In this document: piece after piece, positions 1 through 11,471 of the stretch | Position numbering within the stretch: position 1 is the stretch's first letter | Layout: the number at the start of each line of letters is the position of its first letter | Origin: Diploscapter coronatus | Taxonomy: Eukaryota; Nematoda; Chromadorea; Rhabditida; Rhabditidae | DNA length: 64,000 bases | Assembly: GCA_964036155.1 (NCBI GenBank) | Contig: OZ038422.1 | Location: 56,319,201 to 56,383,200, forward strand | Reading direction: 5' to 3' | Position numbers and translations under genes: made by a program | Notes under the pieces: model-generated | What the model saw: the letters and a program-made list of their open reading frames with translations, nothing else | What the model was told of the DNA's origin: nothing | Database searches by the model: none

Positions 1-118
1 GCTGGAAAGATCGAAATCAATAATAATTTGGAAGCACGCAACTTTAGTGACACTGCTAAAAGTAAAACTCACAAAGGAAGTGCACAGATCGGAATTCATT
101 AATTTTGGTAAAAATTAC

Positions 119-1044
119 CGAACAGGGATTTTCAATGAAGGAGATCACAATGGCAAAGTCAAAAAGTTCAAAACGGGAACCTGGAGTTAAGAACTTTTTA
201 GCTGTCTTTTATTCGTGTTTTGCGTTAAAAATAAGCAAATTCGCTTTTCAAAAAAGTCTAACTTTCTAAGTCGAAATCGAAGTGAATTTATATCTTGGGA
301 AAAAAAACGTCGAAGTTTGGGGTATTTTGAAGTTGAAATTTCGCAATCTTGCTTTATATTATGAAGGCTATTTGGAAACCATAAGCCCTTAAGCCATTAC
401 GAAATAGTATATAGTTAGGGGAGGGTATTGCAAGATAGGATTTCTTTTGCATACTATTTCGCATGGCTTGAGGGCGTATGGTTTCCAAACTGCTCATTAT
501 GAATTAGTTAGCGAACCTGGAAAAACGAATGACTTAAATGGTTTTCCAATGTTCTGTCCGCGGTTGTCAAAGTAGTGACAGTAGATGGTTTTCAGAAACA
601 TATTCATCGACAAAATCTGCACAGCAACTTGATCCGAATATTCATATGCTGCTAACATAGATGTTGAAGCTCGCATGTAGCTCTAGAATTAATTCATCAC
701 CAAACTAAGGTGAAATATGCCAAATGTACTTTTCTACTGGTATTATCCTTGCTCGCCTCCAGCAGATATGTCAAATTTGGCAATCTATCTGCTTCTTCCA
801 ATGAAAAATCGTCGTTGAGATTTAGATTGTTATTTTTATACAATTCTCGGTCATTTGAACAGTTACATTCTTCGAAATTTGATCCAATTGTACGATCAAC
901 TTCTGAAAGATTAAACTATTCAAAAATCGATCTCGAAAGTGTTACTCGACCTCCTCCTATAATGCGAACGTAATTTGCTGACCATAGGAAAATAAGCACC
1001 ATCATTACGAGGGCTATTATGAAGAATCGATTTTCAGATATCAT
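119..1044 (-). CDS. GT92/DUF23-like membrane glycosyltransferase, 5' part
   Basis: Partial minus-strand gene that reads off the left window edge. Phase-consistent exons are 1044-951, 902-706, 682-517 and 180-119. It starts MISENRFFIIALVMMVLIFLW, a type II signal anchor, followed by a short Asn/Cys-rich stem. The third exon carries YCHYFDNRG and then PFKSFVFPG; this order resembles the CRYFD and VFPE motifs of nematode GT92 (DUF23) enzymes, which work in the Golgi lumen. The first three junctions are GT-AG and keep frame. The exon after 119 is not clear: the obvious acceptor leads to an early stop, so this copy may be broken or I may have missed an exon. The family call is from remembered motifs only. 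Confidence 0.5.
372..488. repeat. 117-bp foldback element in an intron
   Basis: Arms of about 38 bases (372-410 and 451-488) are inverted copies with a few mismatches and flank a 40-base loop. It lies in the intron between the third and fourth exons of the GT92-like gene. It looks like a short MITE; no target duplication is clear. Confidence 0.75.
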
Positions 1045-1678
1045 TTTCGTGAGACCTAATATCTCGTAACTTATTACAGATGCATGGTTGTTATAATGTC
1101 TAGAGCTGAATAGCAATAAAATTACGAATAAACAAAAATATCAGGAAATTTCAACAGTGAGTATTTAGGAATAAATTATCTTCTATATTCGAGTGATATT
1201 ATTAAATTAGCACGCAAATAAAATGCAATTGTAATTTGGAATGATAGGTAACTAAAATTATGTATCAATAAAGATCAGTATGTTGCAAAGAATCTAATGC
1301 GTTTACGTGTCAAAAATGCTATAAGCAGCTATACAAACACGGATTTTCGTTTATTCATTGTGACATTTATAATCCAATAGTTTTCTACGATTTTCTGAAA
1401 GAAATGTAATCAATATTTATTCGCTATCATTTGTTCCATAAATGAATTTCCATAATAATTGATTAACTCCTAAATGACATATACATATCATAAAATCCAA
1501 CTGATCATAGAATATCACGATATTTTATCAAAAAGTGAGCAACAAGTATTAGCTTTATGAATGAATGATTGAATACCTTCATTTAAAAATAAGAGTTCAT
1601 ATAAAATAAGTGCTAAAGGCAGCGAGATCAAACACGAATCATCATCCTAAGAGCAATTAATGAAGCGATACCAATTTG

Positions 1679-4600
1679 TTACGACGCACTAGGCTTATTG
1701 CTATCTGAATTATTCTGACTGTTACTGTTCTGTTGTGGTTTGTAGAGTGGAAGCGTGAGTGGCTTTGGTGAGTTGGTTGATTGACGGGACGGAGGAGCAG
1801 GGGAGTGGGACTCTTGAACCGACTGAATGGAGGCAATCGAGACAGAGGAGACTGTGGGCAGATTAAGACGAGCCGCGAGGAGATTGGGCTGAGGATGGGG
1901 TAGGACGACTGGGGCTGAAGTGGGTGCAGATGCAGACGCAGATGGAGAGGGGAAGGGACGATGCGAAGGCACTTGCTGCTGTTGAGGATTCTGAGAAGAG
2001 GAAGGAACCATCAGTCGCAAGCGCTTTGGAGCATCGTTTGAATTCGAGGTATCATCATCAGAATCGGGCACCTAAATTTCAACTTTAAAGTAACAAGGTT
2101 GGAAGATAGTGAGATACAAAAGCTTGGAACAATGCACCATTTCTGAAACACGTCATTTTTTACACTTGAAGACGACATGGATATAAAATTATCCTCCAGG
2201 TTTCATCCAAATTATTCTTGAAATGAAATATCAATAATTCAACCATTTCAATCAGATGTGCTCGGAATCGGAATTCCGAGCAATCCCGACTTCAATCATC
2301 GCGCATTTTTCCAAACTTCCGTACGCTATTGAAACCCTTTCTAACCGTGTGCATTTCATGTGACGTATTAGCAGTATTTCTCCAGGATGCTGGAATGGAC
2401 AATCTTCCGGTGTCCGAGGCCCTCCTCTTCTGTTCCGACTCCTTCGATTTATTGCCCCCTTTCTGCATGTACTTGTCATTCGACAGAGCAGTCTGTCTGT
2501 TGGGTATGTTGCTCGTCATTCTAGCCAGAAATGCGGCTGTAGTTGGGGATATCGCGGAGATTTTGGGCGAAGGCAGAGGAGCAGAGGAGGGCGAGTCGAT
2601 GGAAATGGACGTGGGTGGAGATTGGAGGGAAGTGGACGGAGCTGCCGCTGCTGCTGCTGCTGCAGTCAGCGAGGGAGACTGTATGAATTCCCCACTATTC
2701 ATTCGTTTGGTCGGCATCGTCCTCTGCTGTTTTATGGGCTCTTTCACTCGAAGTCTAAAAACGTTTTTTTTGTTAAATAATAAATGAAATGAATATTAGC
2801 TTTCTGTATAGTTTATCATGTTCATCGATTTGTAAGTTTCACTTAAAATCACGTAATTAGGGGGGCTTTAGCTTAGGTCTTGGTAGAGTGTATTTGAAAA
2901 TCAGAATGGTCAATGTATCGAGTAGGGTATTTTGACTTTTGTTCGTCCCCTAAATAACTCTATCCCTAATTTGACTTTATAAGCTAAAAACTCTAAAGAT
3001 CATTGTTGATAAACATTACAAATTGGTGAGCAATATAATAAGTTGAGAATGATTCATACTTTTCACTGGAAGGTGGTTTCTCGAGAGGTTTCTTGGGCGA
3101 TTGCACAGTCGGTTGCTGTTGTTGTTGTTGCTGCTGCTGTTGCTGTCTCCTCTTCAGATTGTTCATGTCGATTTGCTGCTGCATGGCCTCCTTTCTGTCG
3201 CATATATTTGGACATTTGACTCGAGGATCGAGGGAGAGCAGGAAGGGACAGGCGTGGAGGCACATCAGCAGGTGCTGAATCGAAAAGACATTTTTTTTTA
3301 CGTATTTTCAATTATAGTAGCGATTGTACTAATCGTACCTATTTTTTCGATAATTTTTGAATTCTTTGGTGTTGATCTTTCGATCTCTTCATTGGTCAGA
3401 AAACTTTTGCTCAATTTGCTTGACCCGGAGACTTTCCCATATCATCCCCCTTTTCTGCTATTCCTTTGCCATTTCTCGATAAAGAAATGACCTCCTCTTT
3501 TACCGTGCCCCCAAAATTTGGCTCTTTCTCGCGGACAGGGTAGAACACGAATTCTCTGCTATTTTTGTCTCATTCTTCAAAATTCAACGACTATGGACTC
3601 AAGTCAATTCGCATGGACTAAAATAGTGCAAAATTTCCTAGAACTCCGAAGAAGATACCGGCAGAATCAATCTTAATTCTTACCCTTATCCAACCGGCCA
3701 TTTCGCGTGCTGTTTCAGGAATAGCCACTCGGGTTGACACGTGACTTGTGCGCATTCTCAGCTTCACATACTGAAATAAATCCATGTAAACATTTTCTCA
3801 TTATTTTTCCCGAAACCTGTGTTGGTCCGTGCAGTTCATTCTTCTGACTTATGGCATTCGCTAATTTTTGTCGCTTTTCTGCATTGTCTCCTGCTCCACT
3901 AATCAGTGTCTGAAAATTCGAGTTGAATGATGTTTTTTTTCCAATTATCCATAAATTTTGCATAGCAATTTCATGGGAAACTTCAATAATAAGTGATAAT
4001 CTGAGAGATGTTTGACTCTCCCTACCTCAACTTTACAATAACAAATTTATCTCTGATAGGTTCGAAGTAGCTTGTGAGAAAAGTTTTATATATTGTTTTG
4101 AAAACAAGTTCGATTCAGCATAATTAGGACCCCCAAGCTCCGCCGCTTGCAAAAACGTGGTAGTTGGAAATTAAAAATTTGGGGAGTAAATATCCTTCAA
4201 ATCCAAAATACCGTAAAAGTCCACTCCTAAATCGATGATAAACTTGATCAAATGGTTCTCTGCCAAAAATCAGGCCAAAATATTCAAGCACAAGCGCTAT
4301 TTCATTTTCGAAAATGTTTCCTTTAAGCCACGAATTTTCGCGATTTTCGATCGGAAATTTGTATTTTTTCTTCACAGAAGACTTATATTTAGCCAATATC
4401 ACCTTTCTCGTCAACAAATTTATTTTGAAAACGTGATTTTGTATATCTACTTTGGGACCCTATGCATAATTATTCATTTTCTGAAGAATAAATCGAAACT
4501 ATACCTGCACAATATCGTTGATGACGTGTGGCAGCGGCCCGTATGCAACCAAATATGGACTCTTCATGAGATACTCTCTCTGCATGTATGGACCGCAATC

Positions 4601-7370
4601 ACATAGACGATTGATATAAACTGGAGGACAAAATAGATCGCCTAATATAGCAAAGTATATATTGAAGAAAAAATGTCTAAATTGTCAACCTTTCATGTAA
4701 AACTCAGGTAAGAATGAGGGTCGCTGGAGTTTGACTAGAATGTGCTCAAAGACTGGCTGCGGTGTCGATGAGTAGTATTTCGATAGCTCAAATCGTTCTG
4801 AAAATTTCAAACCCGATTTCAGATGAATTAGTTATTTTAAAAGTCGTAGGTCTGGTTTTAAAAAATAATAGCAAACCTTCTCCTTCATTCAATTTGGGTA
4901 GCGTTTTGATTGGAGGGAATAATTTGAACGCGATCGTAGAGAATTTGGATGCATGTCCACAAGGAAATAGCTCACACGAACTGTAAACGTTCAATGACGT
5001 ATGCGTTTAGATGTGCTATTAAACAGACTTATTAGGAACAATTCTGGGCATTTGCGGTCGAAGACATTCGGCTCCTGCAGAAACGATTCGGACAATTCCT
5101 TTGTCTCCCCCCACAACAAGGGCACTTTCCATCTCTCCACGATCATAGTTAAATACCTTAATAATTTCATAGAGTTTAGTTTTCTTAACAGCAAGAAAAC
5201 CTCGCAAAATGTTGCTCGTATTTCTTGACGAGAAACTGCACACAAGTCAGTTCGATAACAGTAAAAACGATTCTAAAGTCAAAAATGGCAACCGAGGTCA
5301 GTTAACTAGCGAAAAATCGGTTCAAAGTCCACTCTGTTTGTTTCCGTTCAAGTAAGAAGAATAAACTCTTCGCTCTCCGTCTTCAATATAAGCCAATTTT
5401 TACAAATTCAATTATGATATGAAAGCAAGCAGAACAGCTACTTTGACACAGATTTTTGTTAGTTAACTGACTTCGATTATCAACCTCGACTTTATAATCG
5501 CTCTTTCCACCATTGAAATGACCTGTGTGCAAGTTTTCGTCAAGAAATACGAGTGACAGTTCGCGAGATTTCTTTGTAAAACTTTCAATTCCAACCTCGA
5601 TCAGCTGCATTGGATCCAATTTCGGTCCTTTCCTTTCGACCGTCGAATTTGGAGGCTAAATTTATTATCGTATTTATGGGAAATATTGTTGAGTGAGCAG
5701 TTACATTTTCGGGCAGGAATGTGGATCGAAAAGTGTCCCAATTGAATGCTTCCCTCTCTTCCTGGCCAACAATCGATGCAGGGGGCAATAGATCTTGTTT
5801 GATTGAAGCTGCATAGCCGACTGGGAAAATGTTGGGAGAATTTCGAGTGCAGAACATCTGTAATCAGAATAAATATGTTTGTTTTTTAAATTTAATTTAG
5901 CATCATATTTAGATGTAGTTGATACTTTATCTATAGCGACTGAACGCGTACCAGGTTATTTAGCGTCAACTTACAAATTCGATTTATTATTTACCTCGCG
6001 TTCTCCATAGACATCAAAGTATCGAATGTAGAAGTTATATTTGTCACTGACTTCCATCACATAGGCGTACATGAAATAGCGCCCTGTGGCTGACAACACT
6101 TCCAGTGGAGCATATTTCTGAATACATCGATATTCCTGATAACTTTATAGTAATTTATTCGAATATCAACCAATATAGTTAGTTTAGGATATAAAATTTC
6201 AGTAGTTCAATAAAAAACTACCTGCATTTTATGTTTTTTGAGTATTCCTTCTCTGAAAACAATCTCAGGAACGGCATCGAGTGTATTAGTTCCATTTGTG
6301 ATATCATTGGAAGATTTTGATGGCTCCTAATTTATTTATTCATTTATATTTTTTAGTTTTGTAAAGTACTTCGATTTCATCAGATTCGTTTGTCAATCGA
6401 AAAGGACGACATAGACTTGAATACAGATGAATTGCATTCTCCTGAATAGATAAGCTAGCAAAAATGGATAAAAATTTTAGAATTACATTTGCTTCGGAGT
6501 CATAAATGACGAGTCCGCCAACATTTGATTTGATCGTGCAGATTTTCGTGAGAGTAGGATCGCGAACATCTTGCAGTTCGAATCGTTGGCCTTTCTAAAA
6601 GGATTCAAATTTCTAAATGAAGTTCAAGCAGAAAGGTAGACCTCAATCAAATCAGACAAGTTATCCCTTAGCTTGCTGGAATATTTCTTGATTAGCTTGA
6701 TATCGACCAGAGTAGAATAGGATAGACGAGTGCCATTGGCTGCTGCTAGTCTACAATAAAAGTGAATAATGTATTGACTATCCCCAATCCATTCATACTT
6801 CCTGCAGGCAGTCCACTCATCTTGATCAACGAGTATTCGATCAGGATTTATCACTTCTGCTTCTGATTTTTTCACGTCCAAATATGAGACGAGCAGTCGA
6901 GTGCCGGTGCAGCACTATAAAATAAGACAAATAAAATTACTATATTTCGAAGGTCCAATTCTTACGCAAATGCTATATTTATAAAATGATAGAAAAAAGC
7001 TAATATATCTTCAGATTAGCCGAATTTAATTGATTTCGACTTTCAATGAAAACCCAGGATTAATCAAAGCGCTGATAAAATATTCGCAATAAAACAACTC
7101 TAGTTTGCTACCTCGATGGAAGCAGGTCTGGATTGTCCTCCATTGGTCTGTTTGACGAAGAGAATGGAGGCAGGCGGACAGAGTCTTTGCAGAACCGTTT
7201 GGTTCATCCATTCCACGTGACGGAAAAGGGAGGGCTCGATGCAGGGCTGACAGCCACTCAGCTGAATTATACGATTTATAACAAATATACAAATCCTTCT
7301 TTCACTTCGATGTAATTCGACCAGCATTTTGCTGGATTTTTTGCCACATCTTCTAGCAAGTGGTCGTCTT
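1679..7370 (-). CDS. MBT-repeat/SLED-domain Polycomb-type protein (Sfmbt-like)
   Basis: Many-exon gene on the minus strand. Exons near 7.37-6.45 kb carry MBT-like segments (for example KGQRFELQDVRDPTLTKICT at about 6.59 kb). The exon near 5.85 kb has SPNIFPVGYAA and later FNWDTFRSTFLP, the classic end-of-MBT signature. Around 4.6 kb, CPPVYINRLCDCGPY matches the start of the SLED (Scm-like embedded) domain, followed by CLHACPFLL near 3.25 kb. The tail is low complexity: polyQ (3109-3150), polyA (near 2.65 kb), then a Ser/Pro-rich end at 1679. MBT repeats bind methylated lysines, and SLED proteins are chromatin repressors. I see no C-terminal SAM domain. The 5' end is unresolved; the first exon seen begins near 7370, and there may be alternative 3' exons (2292 versus 1679). 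Confidence 0.72.
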
Positions 7371-7854
7371 CCAATATCGGCTAAATTTCATGATAATTTT
7401 AATAGTCAATAGTTTTTCTTTTTATTTAGACTGTATAATTTCAATTAGTTTACTATATCGCAGTATTAATTAGCACAAAACGATCAATTTTTAGTTATGA
7501 TTTAAAAACTTGCGATAATTCCGGTCCAATCCATTAGCACGAACAAATAATTAGTCGAATCCTAGCTAACGTTTAGAGATTTTATCGAATATTTGGAGAA
7601 AACTGCATAGATTTATGATTGTGTGTGGCTAAATATTCGAATTATTTCATTCGATTAGCGAGTATTTCACTTTTGCAGATTGCAATTCCTCTGCAGAGAA
7701 GGGAGGCAAAGGGGAGGAGAATGGAATTATGGAAAACAGCCTTGCCTTTCTTCTGCCTACTGTGGCTGTCATCTTTGTCATCGTTCGACATCCGACTGAT
7801 TGATCTGTCCCAGTCAGCAGTTCAGCAGTCAGTTCGATTGCTCTTCTTCTCCTC

Positions 7855-10439
7855 ATGTCCTCCACCTCACCCACTCTGCCATTTTCCATCTCCAGAATCC
7901 TTTCTACTTCACCTACACCTTCGTCAGGTCTGTACTGTAATCAATAATGAAAAATCTTATAATAGAGAGATAGAACTCCTGTTTAGTTTGTGATTTCAAT
8001 CTTTAATTTATTGTTATAGCATCTGGAGTTTGGCGTAAAGTACCGTTTTAAGTAATGAATGAAACAAATTAATGTAAATCTGCACATTGACAAAATTCAG
8101 ATTCTGAAATTCGATTATTTTATGTCGCAATATTCGTTCTATTTGTAAAATGAAGCCCTACATTTTCAGGAAGTAGCTCTGCGAGCTCATTGTCTTCTTT
8201 CAAAACTTCGTCGTCACTACGAAATAATAATAATAATAACGATGTACCCTCACCAGGTAACCATATTCGAGGCAGCATAGTGCATTTTTACACGTAACCA
8301 AAATGCCTTAATGCCTTTCTATATTTTGAAATCAGAATGAAATTACCGTACTTCGTATGATGATAAGTTTACAATTTAGAATCGAAGAGAGTCTACTGCT
8401 GCCAAATCTGCAACAAATTATTCAACGCTCATTACAACCTGACTCGTCATATGTTAGTGCTTTTCTAATATATTTTGATGAGTTACTTATTGATATTACA
8501 GGCCAGTGCACACTGGGGTTCGTCCATTTTCGTGCAAGGTATTTTTCAAACATTGTTGTCAATGACATAATTTGAGAAGTAACATATTTATGCAATTGCG
8601 CTTTTGCCAGTCCTCCTTCAGCTCAGCTGCAAATATAAACAATGATTGTTGTTCATTCGCTGCTTAAATCTTCTTTCTCCAATTTCAGTCATCAATTTAT
8701 GGGTTTCTATTTCAGACATGCGGGAAATCGTTTCGACAAGCTTCGACACTGTGCAGACACAAAATCATACACACTCAAATGAAACCACATAAGGTTAGAT
8801 GTTTTCCAAAAAATTATTGGGCCCCTCAATGCTTGTTCTGAAATGCAATAACATGAAAATTACGTAAACTCATGAATATCACTTTGAGGAAAATTTTCCT
8901 ATGATATGTTTCTTATCAGGGCTGAAGCGGAATTGAATTTTGAAAATCTGAATCGGAATATCAGTTGACCCTAATAGTTTTTTTTTTCGGATCGAACAGG
9001 AATCGAAATTTAAATTCCATCCTCAAAATTTCTAAATTGGAATCGAAATTCCGTCTCGCTCCTCTTCGTTATTCAGTTATCAGTATTTCGATGTCATAAA
9101 TACTGAAAAGTGGTCAAACGAGTTAGGAGTTTTGACAGTTTGAATCTGTCTCGCTTCGACTCATCTTCGGTCGCCTCCATTCTTCACTCAGAGCCAGTCT
9201 TTCAGCGACTTCTTTGTCTCGTTCACCTTCCATCTTGATCTCTTTTGGCTGATCCGTCTTTTTGTTGCCAGCTAATCGCATTTTCATTCCCCCTCCCTCT
9301 GTATTTCATATGCCTATTTTCGTCTTCCCCTTTCTACTCCCCTCTACAGTAATCCTCCTTTCAGTGTCAAGTTTGCGGCAAATCGTTCAATCGATCTTCC
9401 ACACTCAACACTCATATGAGGATACATATCGGTAATTTAAAAATTTGAAATCGTAAAAATTGGAAGGTTTAAATAATTAAAAAAAGACGCTAATATAAAT
9501 GTGATAAGTGTAGGATAGTATATGTATGGTATCAAAATGATCTACTATATGAGGAGATAGTTTTGAACCTATTGGATTGAGGAGAAAGTCTTGCGACGCT
9601 AAATTTTCATTTTTTTCTATAGAGCTAGACTTAACCATCACAGGACTGAAAATTACAATTATATTCCAAATTGTACATATGCCCTAAATATCTCTAATAT
9701 TTCAACAGGTTCAATTTATTCTCGAAGAATTGTGAAATTTTTCTTCAATTTCATTGACTTTATTATTTTCACATATCTGAGTCTTTTTGGACAATTATAA
9801 CTCTTCTCGAATAAATCGAATCTAGTTGAAACTTTAGAGCTACTTAGGACATACAACTTGGAATATGTTTGAAAGTTTTCGTTCCGATTGGTTGAGTAAT
9901 CTATGTAGAAAAAACTACAAATTTAATGTCGTAAGACTTTTCCCTCGACACAATAGATATTCTCATTCCTACCATATCTTTCTCGCATAAATCCACGATG
10001 TTTACTCTCTGCGATATTTCAAAAAAGACAAAAATTAGTGGCAATACATTTGAAAATAACGCTATCATTATTATGCAAATGCTACAATAGTTTGCATCTC
10101 ATTTAAATCAGATAAAGTAGAATGAAAAATCACTCGTTTTGCAGGTCTGAAACCATTTCTGTGTCAAATCTGTGGCAGAGGATTTCATCAGAATGGCAAT
10201 TACAAGAATCACCTGCTCACGCACGAGGCCAATAAGAAATTCAAATGCACAATTTGCAACAAGGCGACTACAACTACCATTTTCAAGTAACAGATGATAT
10301 TTAGGCCTTCCATCAGCCGTACAATCTGAATTTCCATATGCATACTCATTCTGAGCAGAAGCCTTACAAATGCGAATGTGGCAAAGGATTTTGCAGGAAT
10401 TTCGATCTGAAGAAACACATTCGACGAATGCACTCATGA
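7855..10439 (+). CDS. fezf: Fezf-type zinc-finger transcriptional repressor
   Basis: Exons 7855-7927, 8170-8256, 8380-8452, 8502-8538, 8716-8793, 9365-9431, 10145-10263 and 10305-10439 sum to 669 nt (222 aa) in frame. The first exon reads [17 protein letters not shown], where LPFSISRIL is the Eh1 Groucho-binding motif found at the start of Fezf proteins. A Ser/Asn linker (five AAT codons plus AAC) precedes six C2H2 fingers in Fezf order: [68 protein letters not shown] and [13 protein letters not shown]. Fezf specifies anterior neurons. At about 222 aa it is short because the N-terminal linker is brief. Two oddities: the intron at 10264-10304 has no GT donor, and finger six has CEC where CxxC is expected. 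It faces the MBT gene head to head. Confidence 0.93.
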
Positions 10440-11471
10440 TGATCAGTGTGAACTTGATTTATTTTATTCTATTTTATTATTTATTGACTATTCTGGGTTA
10501 AATAAGTAGTGTCTGTGAAGTTATTCCTGGTCATGGTGCCCTTTAATAATTTATCATCATATTCTTTCACATTTCTAAGTAAAGTCGTTGCGTGTTTTTC
10601 AACTATGAATTGGAGAAATGATTTTACATCTCGTTAAATAAATTATTTCTAACTAAACCATAGCAGCAAGAATAGTACCTTCTCTTCACAAAAGTAGCAT
10701 CGATTCATCTCTATGAAGTTCTTCTATCAGTTTTTCACAAAAGTCTAACTTTTTGCTTCTAATCTTCCTTCCTTCAGCCGTTCAGTTTTTTCTCCCCGTC
10801 GTTCGTATGTCTTGTCTCATTCAAGTGCGCGATCTGCTCTCGTTTTTTCTTGCTTCTTTCTTCCTCGTCCCCTATTCTCTTCTCCAAAAGTGGACGTTCC
10901 TGTCCATTGCTTTTCGCATATTCCATCCGTATCAATGCAACCCATTGCTGCATTACTGTATGCGACACTCTGACGCCAGTCTTCTCATTACTCGAGGCAT
11001 AAAATGTAAACAAATTTATCAAAAAGGGAAAAAAAACTTGTAATTTGACAGAAATGTTCAAACTATTGTGCTGATCAATGTTATCATTACAACAATCTAA
11101 TTTAAATAGCTAATTTCATGAATATTATCATACCCAGTCAAAAGTTACAGTTATTAGCCAATCAGGCGCCGATAGTATGAAGTACAATGATAGATGAATA
11201 CGGAATCATTAACCAACACACTGCTAATAACTCGATATGTTCATGTCCAGACCTGGACAGCGTTAAGTGGAGCCAGATCTCCTGTGCGTACCCCCTTAAG
11301 AAAAAAAATGACCATTAAAATCATATTGTGTACCCCCCCTCATGTGTCAATTTTTTATAGAAAAATTTGACTTTGCATATCGCCTACCCAATACTTCTCC
11401 GTTTGACTGAAATTCTGCCTAGGTCTGTTAATGCCCAGTGCATTCATTGTATTATCATATTACAACAAAAG

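Noticed and set aside
3093..3490. Plus-strand frames with Cys or Leu runs
   Set aside because: They are the antisense of the CAG/CAA polyQ exon of the MBT gene.
10753..11061. Two opposing frames of about 95 codons
   Set aside because: Overlapping mirror frames with no splice or start context; the region after Fezf holds no other support for a gene.
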